From positions 1-20,333 of the forward strand of contig CAYUIJ010000039.1 in NCBI GenBank assembly GCA_964444735.1: a DNA stretch of 20,333 nt. The letters run 5' to 3'. Of this stretch, positions 1 through 7,079 are shown piece by piece. The notes under the pieces were generated by a model that saw only the letters and a program-made list of their open reading frames with translations, did not search any database and was not told the DNA's origin. Origin of the DNA: Phocaeicola_A sp964444735. GTDB lineage: Bacteria; Bacteroidota; Bacteroidia; Bacteroidales; Bacteroidaceae. The position numbers were made by a program, and so were the translations under genes. Positions within the stretch are counted from its first letter, which is position 1, and the number at the start of each line of letters is the position of its first letter.

Positions 1-206
1 TGTCTTACGGGGACAAACCAATCGGAGGCGCCGGCCCGCATCGCGCTCCTCTCTGAAATGCCCGGCCGCCTTTCAGTCGCAGGTGTCAAACAGGCCCGGC
101 AGAAACACATATCCGTCTTGACGGACTGACGAATCCTGCACTATCCCATGATGCGCGCTCTGAACCCAAGGGCCTCACGGAAACGGCAGGCCTGAGACAA
201 CGGCTG

Positions 207-239
207 AAAAAAAGACGGACGGCGCGGAATCCCCGCGCC
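207..239 (-). terminator. Probable intrinsic terminator downstream of the recombinase remnant
   Basis: Read on the minus strand, a perfect 7-bp GC stem (GGCGCGG / CCGCGCC, 5-nt loop) is followed by seven bases and then a run of seven T. It lies about 42 bases after the stop codon of the recombinase fragment at 281-391, the expected place for that gene's terminator. The seven-base gap between stem and T-run is longer than ideal, so termination strength is uncertain. Confidence 0.45.
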
Positions 240-280
240 GCCGGAAGGCACCCCCGCACGAGACAGGAAGAAAGGCACGG

Positions 281-391
281 TCACAAGGACCGCAGGACAA
301 GGCTGTTCGCCCTGTCCACCGCCGAGGTGTCCAGCGAGGCAAGGTATATGCGCGTGGTTCCCTCCGAATCGTGCCCTATTGCCTCGCAACG
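281..391 (-). pseudogene. C-terminal remnant of a tyrosine site-specific recombinase (phage-type integrase)
   Basis: Read on the minus strand from about 391 to the TGA at 281-283, the frame gives EAIGHDSEGTTRIYLASL, then DTSAVDRANSLVLRSL and stop. This matches the end of the tyrosine recombinase catalytic domain in Bacteroidetes integrases: the GH pair of motif II, the T-T-x-x-Y block whose Tyr is the nucleophile, and the closing 'D.. V.. AN' helix. Upstream of about 391 the frame turns into unrelated residues, and none of the three minus frames carries the Arg-His (R-H-T/S) box or the N-terminal core-binding domain. The catalytic tail is therefore all that is left, and it cannot be active. 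This frame is easily missed because a longer meaningless frame overlaps it. The recombinase assignment is secure; how the truncation arose is not visible. Confidence 0.75.
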
Positions 392-907
392 ACACAAAAA
401 GAAAAAGACACCCACAAGACACATATCCAGGAAAACCCCTGTGAATGCCCGGGCCGCCTACGCGCCTATATAACGGCCTTAAGGCATGATCCGCCAGACG
501 GCCATATCCGGCACGCGGACAGGCGGACATTCGCGGAGCAAAGATACCGGTCACTCCCGGTATATTCCGAACCCATCAGCCTTATCAGGCCTTTCATGAT
601 TATGCCTGCACAGTCCTCATAAAAACGCCATGATTTCTGAAGCGAAAAGACAGAGTCGCAGACTTTTGCTCCCGGCCATCCTCATACCGGGCAGCATTCC
701 TGTCACCCAAAAAGGCCGACCCGTCTTTTCTTCCCATAAACACCCTGCTGAATCTGATTCATTCTTGCGGAACAGGCATTTTTCCCATGTCCTTCACGGC
801 GAAGCTTACATGCAGGACGATATCAAAGGCTCCGGCTCACCGTCCGGCATCTGCGTATCATCCCTGCCTGTCCTCCACATCAGCGCGGCAGATCCTTTCT
901 TGTTCTG
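392..907. other. Gene-free stretch between the recombinase remnant and yhhQ
   Basis: No reading frame here looks like a real protein on either strand. The frames present are short or run antisense into yhhQ. One perfect 7-bp hairpin (ATACCGG / CCGGTAT, loop TCACTC) sits at 544-563 without a following T-run. Composition is richer in GC than most of the window, like 1-391. The first ~200 bases of the window also hold no supportable gene. Confidence 0.5.
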
Positions 908-1591
908 TCAGATTTCCCTTACCTTAAGAATATTGTATGACACACCGGTGTCATATACATCAACTCCGCCGGCACGCTTCACATATCGAACCACACGGAT
1001 GGTAACCGGCAACGCCACAATCTCATAAAGAGTCTTGGCTACAGCCTCCACAATCATCATCCTGACAAGCTCGTTAAAAGGAACCAAGCCGCCAAAAACA
1101 ATGGGAAAGAATATCAACGAGTCGACACTCTCGCCAAACAACGTTGACACAATGGCACGGGCAGAGAAGTTCTTTCCGTTCGAAGCCAATTTCATGCGGC
1201 TCATCACATAAGCATTTATAAACGAACCAGCCAAAAAAGCAGTCAGACTGGCAAAAGCTATGCGCGGCGCAAGTCCGAGCACAAAATCAAAATGCTCCTC
1301 GCCATTCCAAAAAGGCGCCGCAGGCAAAGCTACAGCGGCCTGAGCAAGCAGGATGACAAAAAAGTTCATGGCAAAACCCGCCCAGATGACAAGACGCACC
1401 TTGCGAAAGCCCCACACCTCGGCAATACAGTCATTCAAAATGTATGAAACCGGGAACACAATGAAGCCCGCGGTAACGGAGACAGCACCTACCTGTACAA
1501 TTTTGGTTTCGAGAAGATTTGCCGCAATAAGGCAGACACAGAACAGTATCCCTAACAACATGAAAGATACCGGAACGGTTTGATTTTTCAT
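908..1591 (-). CDS. yhhQ: Queuosine precursor transporter (YhhQ/QPTR, VUT family)
   Basis: A 227-residue polytopic inner-membrane protein of the COG1738 family, whose E. coli member YhhQ imports the 7-deazaguanine precursors preQ0/preQ1 for queuosine tRNA modification. Family signatures are visible in order: ANLLETKI near residues 24-31, FPVSYILNDCIAEVWGF near 46-62, AFLAGSFINAYVMSRMK in the middle, RAIVSTLFGESVDSLIFFP, and KTLYEIVALPVT near the end. About six hydrophobic segments are seen, as is usual. Start ATG at 1589-1591 has an AAGGA Shine-Dalgarno two bases before it. The leader carries a preQ1-I riboswitch-like fold that includes this Shine-Dalgarno, independently supporting the substrate. 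The queC and queF genes that I recall often following this gene in Bacteroides are not seen downstream. That stretch instead holds a mobile-element remnant. Confidence 0.92.
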   Translation of the reverse strand: MKNQTVPVSFMLLGILFCVCLIAANLLETKIVQVGAVSVTAGFIVFPVSYILNDCIAEVWGFRKVRLVIWAGFAMNFFVILLAQAAVALPAAPFWNGEEHFDFVLGLAPRIAFASLTAFLAGSFINAYVMSRMKLASNGKNFSARAIVSTLFGESVDSLIFFPIVFGGLVPFNELVRMMIVEAVAKTLYEIVALPVTIRVVRYVKRAGGVDVYDTGVSYNILKVREI

Positions 1592-1593
1592 AT

Positions 1594-1626
1594 TCCTTGT
1601 TTTTTACGAGGTGTCCAAGCACTCGG
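1594..1626 (-). promoter_or_regulatory. preQ1-I riboswitch-like leader of yhhQ (translational type)
   Basis: On the minus strand, just before yhhQ, the transcript can form stem P1 CGAG (1622-1625) / CUCG (1607-1610) around an 11-nt loop UGCUUGGACAC. An A-rich spacer UAAAAAA follows, then CAAGGA. Loop CUUG is exactly complementary to tail CAAG (1596-1599), giving the H-type pseudoknot of class preQ1-I. The core ACACC, the base before the 3' P1 strand (the ligand-pairing C in solved structures) and the A-rich tail match the B. subtilis and T. tengcongensis aptamers. The tail contains the Shine-Dalgarno AAGGA (1594-1598), so ligand binding should hide it and shut off translation of the transporter. 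P1 is short at four pairs. The call rests on pattern and gene context; no covariance search was run. Confidence 0.8.
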
Positions 1627-1650
1627 ATTAACAAATCATTTTTATGGCTG

Positions 1651-1681
1651 CAAAGTTACACTTATTTTATTGAAAAGCAAG
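1651..1681 (-). promoter_or_regulatory. Bacteroidetes-type promoter of yhhQ
   Basis: On the minus strand TAACTTTG (1651-1658) fits the -7 consensus TAnnTTTG exactly. CTTG lies 19 bases upstream (1678-1681), a 3-of-4 match to the -33 TTTG box. Transcription would begin near 1644, leaving a leader of about 50 bases that contains the riboswitch-like structure whole. Confidence 0.65.
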
Positions 1682-1818
1682 ATTTGCGGCAATTATCTTA
1701 TGTGTGACAAACAAATCATAAACTTTTTTTTGAGAAACGTTTGCCAATGCAGTCCCGGAACCATTCAATGCCAAAACAAGGGTTTTTCCGCTCACTAAGC
1801 AAAGACAATTATCTGTCT

Positions 1819-2616
1819 TCATAATATGTAAACATCTGAAGGAACAACGCGCCTTAACGGAATTACAGACAAATCTATACCTGCTTTCACTCCCATTCTC
1901 TCCAAAGACGTCTCTACCGTGTAATAAGCAATCTCCGGATTATTGTTGTCCTTACTCAAATGACACAACCATATTTTCTTCCAGCCGGAAGAATAATATG
2001 AAGCTATAAACTCTGCCGTTTCACGATTACTCAAATGTCCGTCAGGCCCCAATATGCGTTCTTTCAAATGCCGCGGATAATGTCCGATAAGGAGCATGGC
2101 TTCATCATAGTTTGATTCCACTACCAGATAATTCGCTTTCGAGAGATAACCGGCAATGATCTCAGTCATGTGCCCGATATCCGTAGCCAAACAGAATTTC
2201 CGGCCTTCTGCCTCAATATAGTAACCAATGTTATCCAATGAATCGTGAGGCACCTCAAACGGAGTTATCGAGAAATCGCCAATGGTAAAACCAACTTCCT
2301 TTTTAATGAAACGAGCACTTGTCTTCAGCCTTTCAGTAACATTACGACATTTCTTTATACCATCATGCACCCGTGAAGTTGAATATATGGGAATATGATA
2401 TTTCTCTCCTAAAACACCTACGGCTTTTATATGATCCATATGGTCATGAGTGACCAATACGCCTTTCAGACTTTCCAGATCGAGTCCGAACTCCTTAAAA
2501 CGCCTTTTTATCGTACGGGCCCCTATCCCGGCATCAATCAATATTGAAGTATTATCAGTAGACAAATAATAACAATTACCACTACTCCCACTTGCAAAAC
2601 AAACAAACCGTATCAT
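1819..2616 (-). CDS. MBL-fold metallo-hydrolase, YycJ/WalJ-like
   Basis: A 265-residue, cytoplasmic metallo-beta-lactamase-fold enzyme. The metal-binding HxHxDH motif is THDHMDH at residues 56-62. Other family marks are GSSGNCYYL near residue 10, ILIDAG at 25-30, LATDIGHMTE and LVVESNYD in the middle, and WLCHLSKDNN near the C-terminus, which supplies the later metal ligands. This pattern is the YycJ/WalJ group, related to RNase Z/BN-type nucleases and implicated in DNA repair and cell-wall control in Firmicutes; its role in Bacteroidetes is not established. It starts 19 bases after the tamL stop on the same strand, so it is probably cotranscribed from the tamL promoter. The ribosome site is weak, as is common in this phylum. 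Confidence 0.88.
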   Translation of the reverse strand: MIRFVCFASGSSGNCYYLSTDNTSILIDAGIGARTIKRRFKEFGLDLESLKGVLVTHDHMDHIKAVGVLGEKYHIPIYSTSRVHDGIKKCRNVTERLKTSARFIKKEVGFTIGDFSITPFEVPHDSLDNIGYYIEAEGRKFCLATDIGHMTEIIAGYLSKANYLVVESNYDEAMLLIGHYPRHLKERILGPDGHLSNRETAEFIASYYSSGWKKIWLCHLSKDNNNPEIAYYTVETSLERMGVKAGIDLSVIPLRRVVPSDVYIL

Positions 2617-2635
2617 TCTTTACACCCTTACACAA

Positions 2636-4933
2636 TCAGAAAGGATATCCTACGGCAAAATGAAAAGCAAAGTCTCTTCCAAGATCCGGACGAACAAGAG
2701 GACAGCGTTCTTCCGCATCTTTCGCCGGATTCACAGCCTTCATACCACCGTCAAAACGAAGTATAAAATAGTCAAAATCGAAACGCAGTCCCAGCCCATA
2801 AGCCAAAGCCATTTCCTTATAGAACGAATCCATACGGAAAGCGCCTCCAGGCTGCTCGTCATACCCGCGTATGGTCCATATATTGCCTGCATCTATAAAA
2901 AACGCGCCATTCAACTTCCAGAACAACTTCGTGCGGTATTCCAGATTTATATCCAGTTTGATATCTCCCGACTGGTTAATAAAATCAATATTCGCATCGT
3001 TTCCCGAAAAAGAACCGGGTCCTAACCGACGCACAAGCCATCCGCGCACGCTATTGGCCCCTCCTGAGAAATAACGTTTCTCAAAAGGCAATATACGCGA
3101 GTTGCCATACGGGAAAGCCACTCCCGTCCCAACATGGAAAACAATGGAGTTGCGATCGTCTATCATAAAGCTTTTCGCAAAATTGAAATCAGTCTTTATA
3201 TATTGGGCATAAGCTATATTCATCAGCGTATACTGGCGTGAATCATTTCTTCCAGCATTAAACAAATGTGACAAGCCATAAAGCAAGTTGCCCGAAGACT
3301 CAATATTGAAACGTACGGAATATGAATTTCCAGTAGTCGTAGAAAGATTCGCGCCACCCGAATGATAAGTAAAACCATATCCTATTTTCATTATCAACAG
3401 ATTCTCGTAATTATATTTCAAAATAGAGTTCTGATTGTTGACATTGTCCAAATACTCCTGACGGAAGGCAGATGAAATCCAAGGCATGTAAACGTAGTTC
3501 AAATCCAGCAAATCCACACTATGTCTCCATCTTTGCCTATATGTCCATTTATAACTCCAAGACACAGACGCAGCACGGCGTGAAAATTCCGGGCGATCTT
3601 GTGAATTGAACTGCAAGGATACTTCAGACGTTGCCAATATACGCTTGCGCAAATCTGAAGATATAAAGGGAAACAAAAAACGAGGAAAACTTATACTTGT
3701 CTCCACTCCATACTCTATATAATTCTCATTTGAGTATCCCTGTAAGCCGGTTACCGCTTCATAAGCGCCACGAATTTTAAATGTAAAAAGCTCGGATCCT
3801 CTGAACAGATTGCGGTTTTGATACGACACAGATGCGGCAGCTCCTAAATCACCGGCAGAGTTTGTACCTTCGATTTCGGCTGAAAAGGAATTCGGATTAT
3901 TACGTGACAACAGTGCAAAACAATCCAAAACCGTAGAATCATTTTCATTTTCCGCAAAACGCAAATCAGAATACTTAACGGCATTCAAACTTCCCAAGGC
4001 AGACTGACTGCGTTGTAAAAGCCTCTCACTATACAATTCACCCGGAACAAGAAATATATTTTGATATAATACTTCCGGACGCAAAAAAGGTCTCTTTTTC
4101 GAAAAAACATTCAAGCTTTTATAATGTATTGAGTCCCAATCCTCAAAATCATGCATCCGCATGCCTTGAGCTATATCAAAGTCTGTAAAGACATTGATAT
4201 TTCCCATGTGAAATTTCTGATAAGACGCCTTTCCGGCCGAAACATAAGGCGCAATATGAAAATTCAAATCTATCATAGATGAGCCGGATACCGTATCGGC
4301 AGTACATGTAATAAGCTCCTTATTGAACTTATAATAACCTCTGTTTTGAAAAAACGCAGTCAAAGCCTGCCGCTCCATGTCCAACATATTCACATTAAAG
4401 AGCATGTTTTCAGACATTATACGAGATGAATAGTCCGCAAAGTCATTTTTCAAATTCCGGTCTTTCACATCATACTGCCATGAACGGATGACATATCCCT
4501 TTCCCGGATGTAACACGTACGAAAGTTCTATCTTCTTCTTTTTCTTTTTAGCAAGAATATCAACATTTGCCCGCATATACCCCAGATTCTGCATGGCACG
4601 TCTCATATGCTCCTTGGATCGCTCCGCAGACGCACTGTCATATATGACCGGCTTATCTCCTATCTTCTGTATGAAACGATTTATCCACTTCGTGGTATCA
4701 GTCCCTGACAACGCATATATCCGCAACGGAACCTTGACAATGCTAAACCAGCTGCTGTTAGGATTCTGACGCACATATCCCCTGAACTCTGAAGGCCTTA
4801 CATCCTTACTGTCTGATATTACCTCTACATCCTCCAATAAATATTCTCCTTCTGGAATAAATCTGGAAACAGAACAAGAGGCAAACACAGACATTACGAA
4901 TATCCAAAACAGTCTACCAAGCTTATATTCCAT
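2636..4933 (-). CDS. tamL: TamL: BamA/TamA-family outer-membrane lipoprotein
   Basis: An Omp85-superfamily protein of about 765 residues. The N-terminus MEYKLGRLFWIFVMSVFASC is a lipoprotein signal with lipobox F-A-S-C at Cys20, the mark of TamL, the Bacteroidetes lipoprotein counterpart of TamA. POTRA-like repeats follow to about residue 350, then a 16-strand-type beta-barrel with the loop-6 signature SVRGW (usual VRGY/F) inside RYFSGGANSVRGW. The chain ends in FAVGYPF, a terminal aromatic as in outer-membrane barrels. It is expected to help insert outer-membrane proteins together with TamB, but no tamB lies in this window. An in-frame ATG at 4966 is rejected because it falls inside the -7 promoter box at 4964-4971; the ATG at 4931-4933 also gives the clean signal peptide. 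It heads a two-gene unit with the downstream hydrolase. Confidence 0.88.
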   Translation of the reverse strand: MEYKLGRLFWIFVMSVFASCSVSRFIPEGEYLLEDVEVISDSKDVRPSEFRGYVRQNPNSSWFSIVKVPLRIYALSGTDTTKWINRFIQKIGDKPVIYDSASAERSKEHMRRAMQNLGYMRANVDILAKKKKKKIELSYVLHPGKGYVIRSWQYDVKDRNLKNDFADYSSRIMSENMLFNVNMLDMERQALTAFFQNRGYYKFNKELITCTADTVSGSSMIDLNFHIAPYVSAGKASYQKFHMGNINVFTDFDIAQGMRMHDFEDWDSIHYKSLNVFSKKRPFLRPEVLYQNIFLVPGELYSERLLQRSQSALGSLNAVKYSDLRFAENENDSTVLDCFALLSRNNPNSFSAEIEGTNSAGDLGAAASVSYQNRNLFRGSELFTFKIRGAYEAVTGLQGYSNENYIEYGVETSISFPRFLFPFISSDLRKRILATSEVSLQFNSQDRPEFSRRAASVSWSYKWTYRQRWRHSVDLLDLNYVYMPWISSAFRQEYLDNVNNQNSILKYNYENLLIMKIGYGFTYHSGGANLSTTTGNSYSVRFNIESSGNLLYGLSHLFNAGRNDSRQYTLMNIAYAQYIKTDFNFAKSFMIDDRNSIVFHVGTGVAFPYGNSRILPFEKRYFSGGANSVRGWLVRRLGPGSFSGNDANIDFINQSGDIKLDINLEYRTKLFWKLNGAFFIDAGNIWTIRGYDEQPGGAFRMDSFYKEMALAYGLGLRFDFDYFILRFDGGMKAVNPAKDAEERCPLVRPDLGRDFAFHFAVGYPF

Positions 4934-4963
4934 AAAAATTTTCCGCAACAGATATATCAGACA

Positions 4964-4971
4964 CAAAATTA
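4964..4971 (-). promoter_or_regulatory. -7 box of the tamL promoter
   Basis: TAATTTTG on the minus strand matches TAnnTTTG exactly, with only a T-rich approximation (TTTT) of the -33 box about 19 bases upstream. Predicted transcription start is near 4957, about 25 bases before the ATG at 4933. This position decides the tamL start. Confidence 0.6.
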
Positions 4972-5022
4972 GTGAATTTAAATCACCTGAAAAAGACTTA
5001 TGAACGCAAAATCATAATAAGC

Positions 5023-5055
5023 TTTTTATTAAATGAAAATAAGTTTATAGCTTTG
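5023..5055 (+). promoter_or_regulatory. Promoter of the TrmH-like methyltransferase gene
   Basis: TAGCTTTG at 5048-5055 matches the -7 consensus TAnnTTTG, with a TTTT stretch (-33-like) ending about 20 bases upstream at 5027. The predicted transcript begins near 5062, only about 13 bases before the ATG at 5075. It stands back to back with the tamL promoter in a 141-base AT-rich intergenic region. Confidence 0.55.
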
Positions 5056-5074
5056 CTTATAAAAATAAAAAAAC

Positions 5075-5827
5075 ATGCTGAGCAAGAAAAAAATCAAATA
5101 CATACAATCATTAGACTTAAAAAAAAACAGAGAATCGGATAAAGTCTTCATTGCCGAAGGAATTAAAACAGTTGAAGAATTCATTGAAAAATTCCGTTGC
5201 CGGCTGCTTCTGGGCACTTATGACTGGCTGGCTGCCCACCCGCATATTCAAGCTGAAGAAATCATAGAAGTATCACAGGAAGAACTGTCAAAAGCCAGCT
5301 TACAGAAAAGCCCTCAAAAAGTCTTGGGTATATTCGAACAACCTCATTACCAGACAAATTTAAACATTCCTCAGAAAGAATTATGCCTGGCTCTTGACAC
5401 TATCCAAAATCCGGGGAATTTAGGTACTATTGTCAGACTGGCTGACTGGTTCGGAATTGAACACATATTTTGCTCATCCAATACGGCGGACATCTTTAAT
5501 CCAAAGACCATTCAGGCAACAACGGGAGCCTTAGCACGCGTACAGGTTCATTATTGTCCATTGACCGATTTGGCAAAGAGCAATCCTTCGACACCCATAT
5601 ACGGAACGTTTCTTGACGGAGAAAATATTTATAAAAAGACTTTGCCTTCTTACGGACTTATCATTATGGGCAATGAAGGCAAAGGCATCGGCCATGAACT
5701 GGAAAAATTCATAAATAACCGATTGTTTATACCCAACTACCCCATAGGAAGACCAACTTCCGAATCACTGAACGTAGCAATCGCCACAGCCATTGTATGT
5801 ACAGAATTCAGAAGACAGAATTCATAA
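5075..5827 (+). CDS. TrmH/SpoU-family RNA 2'-O-methyltransferase
   Basis: A 250-residue cytoplasmic SPOUT enzyme that transfers a methyl group from S-adenosylmethionine to a ribose 2'-OH of rRNA or tRNA. An N-terminal substrate-binding domain (residues 1-95, with IKYIQSLDLKKNRESDKVF and FIAEGIK typical of RlmB/TsnR-like enzymes) precedes the knotted catalytic domain. Motif 1 is QNPGNLGTIVR at 111-121 (catalytic Arg121), motif 2 is IMGNEGKGI at 197-205, and motif 3 is IPNYPIGRPTSESLNVAIAT at 219-238, the trefoil-knot cofactor pocket. The exact RNA target cannot be told from sequence. It is divergent from tamL, and its last six bases overlap the convergent 107-aa gene. Confidence 0.9.
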   Translation: MLSKKKIKYIQSLDLKKNRESDKVFIAEGIKTVEEFIEKFRCRLLLGTYDWLAAHPHIQAEEIIEVSQEELSKASLQKSPQKVLGIFEQPHYQTNLNIPQKELCLALDTIQNPGNLGTIVRLADWFGIEHIFCSSNTADIFNPKTIQATTGALARVQVHYCPLTDLAKSNPSTPIYGTFLDGENIYKKTLPSYGLIIMGNEGKGIGHELEKFINNRLFIPNYPIGRPTSESLNVAIATAIVCTEFRRQNS

Positions 5828-6145
5828 CCGCTTCAGATGACGCACTATGCCGCTGTGCCACTCGCCGGCTTCTACGTGCCATACATAAATTGCATTGCCG
5901 TTTCGGGTTTTTGAGGCCAGCTTATGCACCAAGTCTTTACATGACAGAGGCATGTCAAAATCAATTTCTCTTTTACGAGACAAGATAGCGGTGCCGCCAA
6001 TCCATTCAGTAAAAGCCACTTCCCTGTCAAGAGAAAAAGAAGAGCAATAGCTTCCGTCGGCTACCTGCAAGACTTGCAATTGTTCCTCTTTCATTGTATC
6101 AGGATGCAACAAACGATGCACCCCATATCGACGAACCTTATCCAT
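5822..6145 (-). CDS. Small conserved-looking protein of unknown function (107 aa)
   Basis: I do not recognise this protein. It begins seven bases after the stop of the DUF4296 gene, with a good Shine-Dalgarno (AAAGGGGT just before the ATG at 6143-6145), so it is very probably the last gene of the lspA unit. It is soluble, with no signal peptide or membrane segment. The sequence has a coherent mix of charged and hydrophobic residues: MDKVRRYGVHRLL at the start, VAFTEWIGGTAILSRKREID in the middle, and IYVWHVEAGEWHSGIVRHLK at the end. His and Trp in the last block (W-H-V, W-H-S) could be functional but match no motif I know. Its stop overlaps the stop of the convergent methyltransferase gene by six bases (5822-5827), leaving no room for a separate terminator. 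Confidence 0.7.
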   Translation of the reverse strand: MDKVRRYGVHRLLHPDTMKEEQLQVLQVADGSYCSSFSLDREVAFTEWIGGTAILSRKREIDFDMPLSCKDLVHKLASKTRNGNAIYVWHVEAGEWHSGIVRHLKRL

Positions 6146-6152
6146 ACCCCTT

Positions 6153-7079
6153 TTATTTTTTCCTTTGACTGCGGCGCAATTGCTCCGGTGTGAGCCGTAT
6201 ATTTACAGAACCGGCCTTGACGGTATCTGTTTCCTCCGGTTTAACTTGCCTCATTGAATCTATCCTCAAACGATTCAACAAGTCAAAACGTATTGAATCT
6301 TTCATTCTCACATCCCTGAGCTTTTCAATTTCAAGCGATGACGCATGGTAACGCATTAATGATATGTCTGAAACAACAATCGAGCTCATAATCGAATCAT
6401 CATAATAAATAAAGCCCTGCAAATTTTTCACCGGCAGCGTGTCTGTTTTAAGCGTTACCGCATGATATCCCGAAAAAGCCAACGGACTGACAACACTCAC
6501 AGCAGAATCATTCTTATAAGAAACGATCAAGCTTGCATATAAACCGCCTTTCTTGTTCTCTTTACGAAACACGTTCATATTCCATACCAGACAATCCAAC
6601 TCATGAAAAGTCGTATCTGCTTTTATCTCAAATGTCACTCTATTGGTCAAAGGTGATGAAGACAATACATAAAGCTTACGATTACACCATAAATTTACGG
6701 AATCGCCACTTGCTGATTTTTCCTTTTCATATGACTGATACACATGGGCTATATTACTGTTGGCAACTTCAAAACGCTTGCTTAGATTTGTATAAACATC
6801 ACTCAGCTTTTCCATGTTTCTTGTATACCATACCATTGAGGTATCGAATTCAGCCTGAGTAATATCATGTTTTTTGAATACATATTCCATTACCAGTTTT
6901 GATTTGTAACGTTCTGCCCCATTCCATCTGTCACCAACGGCTTGCGCCAAATGATAATCATACAATATATCTTCCATCTCTTCCGGCTGAATCACATAAG
7001 AAGGAATTTCCTTCTTGCAAGAGGCAGCAAAGAGACACAAGGCACTCAGAATGAACAAGAACTTATTCTGACTTCTCAT
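6153..7079 (-). CDS. DUF4296 domain lipoprotein
   Basis: About 308 residues. The start is placed at the ATG 7077-7079, overlapping the lspA 3' end by 17 bases, because it gives a clean lipoprotein signal MRSQNKFLFILSALCLFAAS with the lipobox Cys at residue 21. An ATG 33 bases upstream would add eleven residues before this signal. Residues ~30-110 (EMEDILYDYHLAQAV, KHDITQAEFDTSMVWYTRN) are the DUF4296 region, a Bacteroidetes-specific domain of unknown function. The rest is weakly conserved, beta-rich in appearance, and ends in a basic RRSQRKK tail. Being cotranscribed with lspA, the signal peptidase that would process it, is suggestive but may only reflect operon convenience. It probably resides at the outer or inner membrane as a lipid-anchored periplasmic protein. 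Confidence 0.82.
   Translation of the reverse strand: MRSQNKFLFILSALCLFAASCKKEIPSYVIQPEEMEDILYDYHLAQAVGDRWNGAERYKSKLVMEYVFKKHDITQAEFDTSMVWYTRNMEKLSDVYTNLSKRFEVANSNIAHVYQSYEKEKSASGDSVNLWCNRKLYVLSSSPLTNRVTFEIKADTTFHELDCLVWNMNVFRKENKKGGLYASLIVSYKNDSAVSVVSPLAFSGYHAVTLKTDTLPVKNLQGFIYYDDSIMSSIVVSDISLMRYHASSLEIEKLRDVRMKDSIRFDLLNRLRIDSMRQVKPEETDTVKAGSVNIRLTPEQLRRSQRKK

Noticed and set aside
1..41. Minus-strand ATG at 39-41 with an AGAGGAG-like ribosome site, running off the left edge
   Set aside because: Only 13 codons are visible, too few to support a gene.
141..554. 137-codon minus-strand frame over the left end
   Set aside because: Composition (very rich in Gly, Pro, Arg, Cys) is that of a random GC-rich frame, and the overlapping frame carries the real recombinase tail.
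630..1028. 132-codon plus-strand frame
   Set aside because: It runs antisense into the well-supported yhhQ and shows no motif.
4934..4966. Upstream ATG start for tamL at 4966
   Set aside because: It falls inside the -7 promoter box, upstream of the predicted transcript start, and would spoil the lipoprotein signal.
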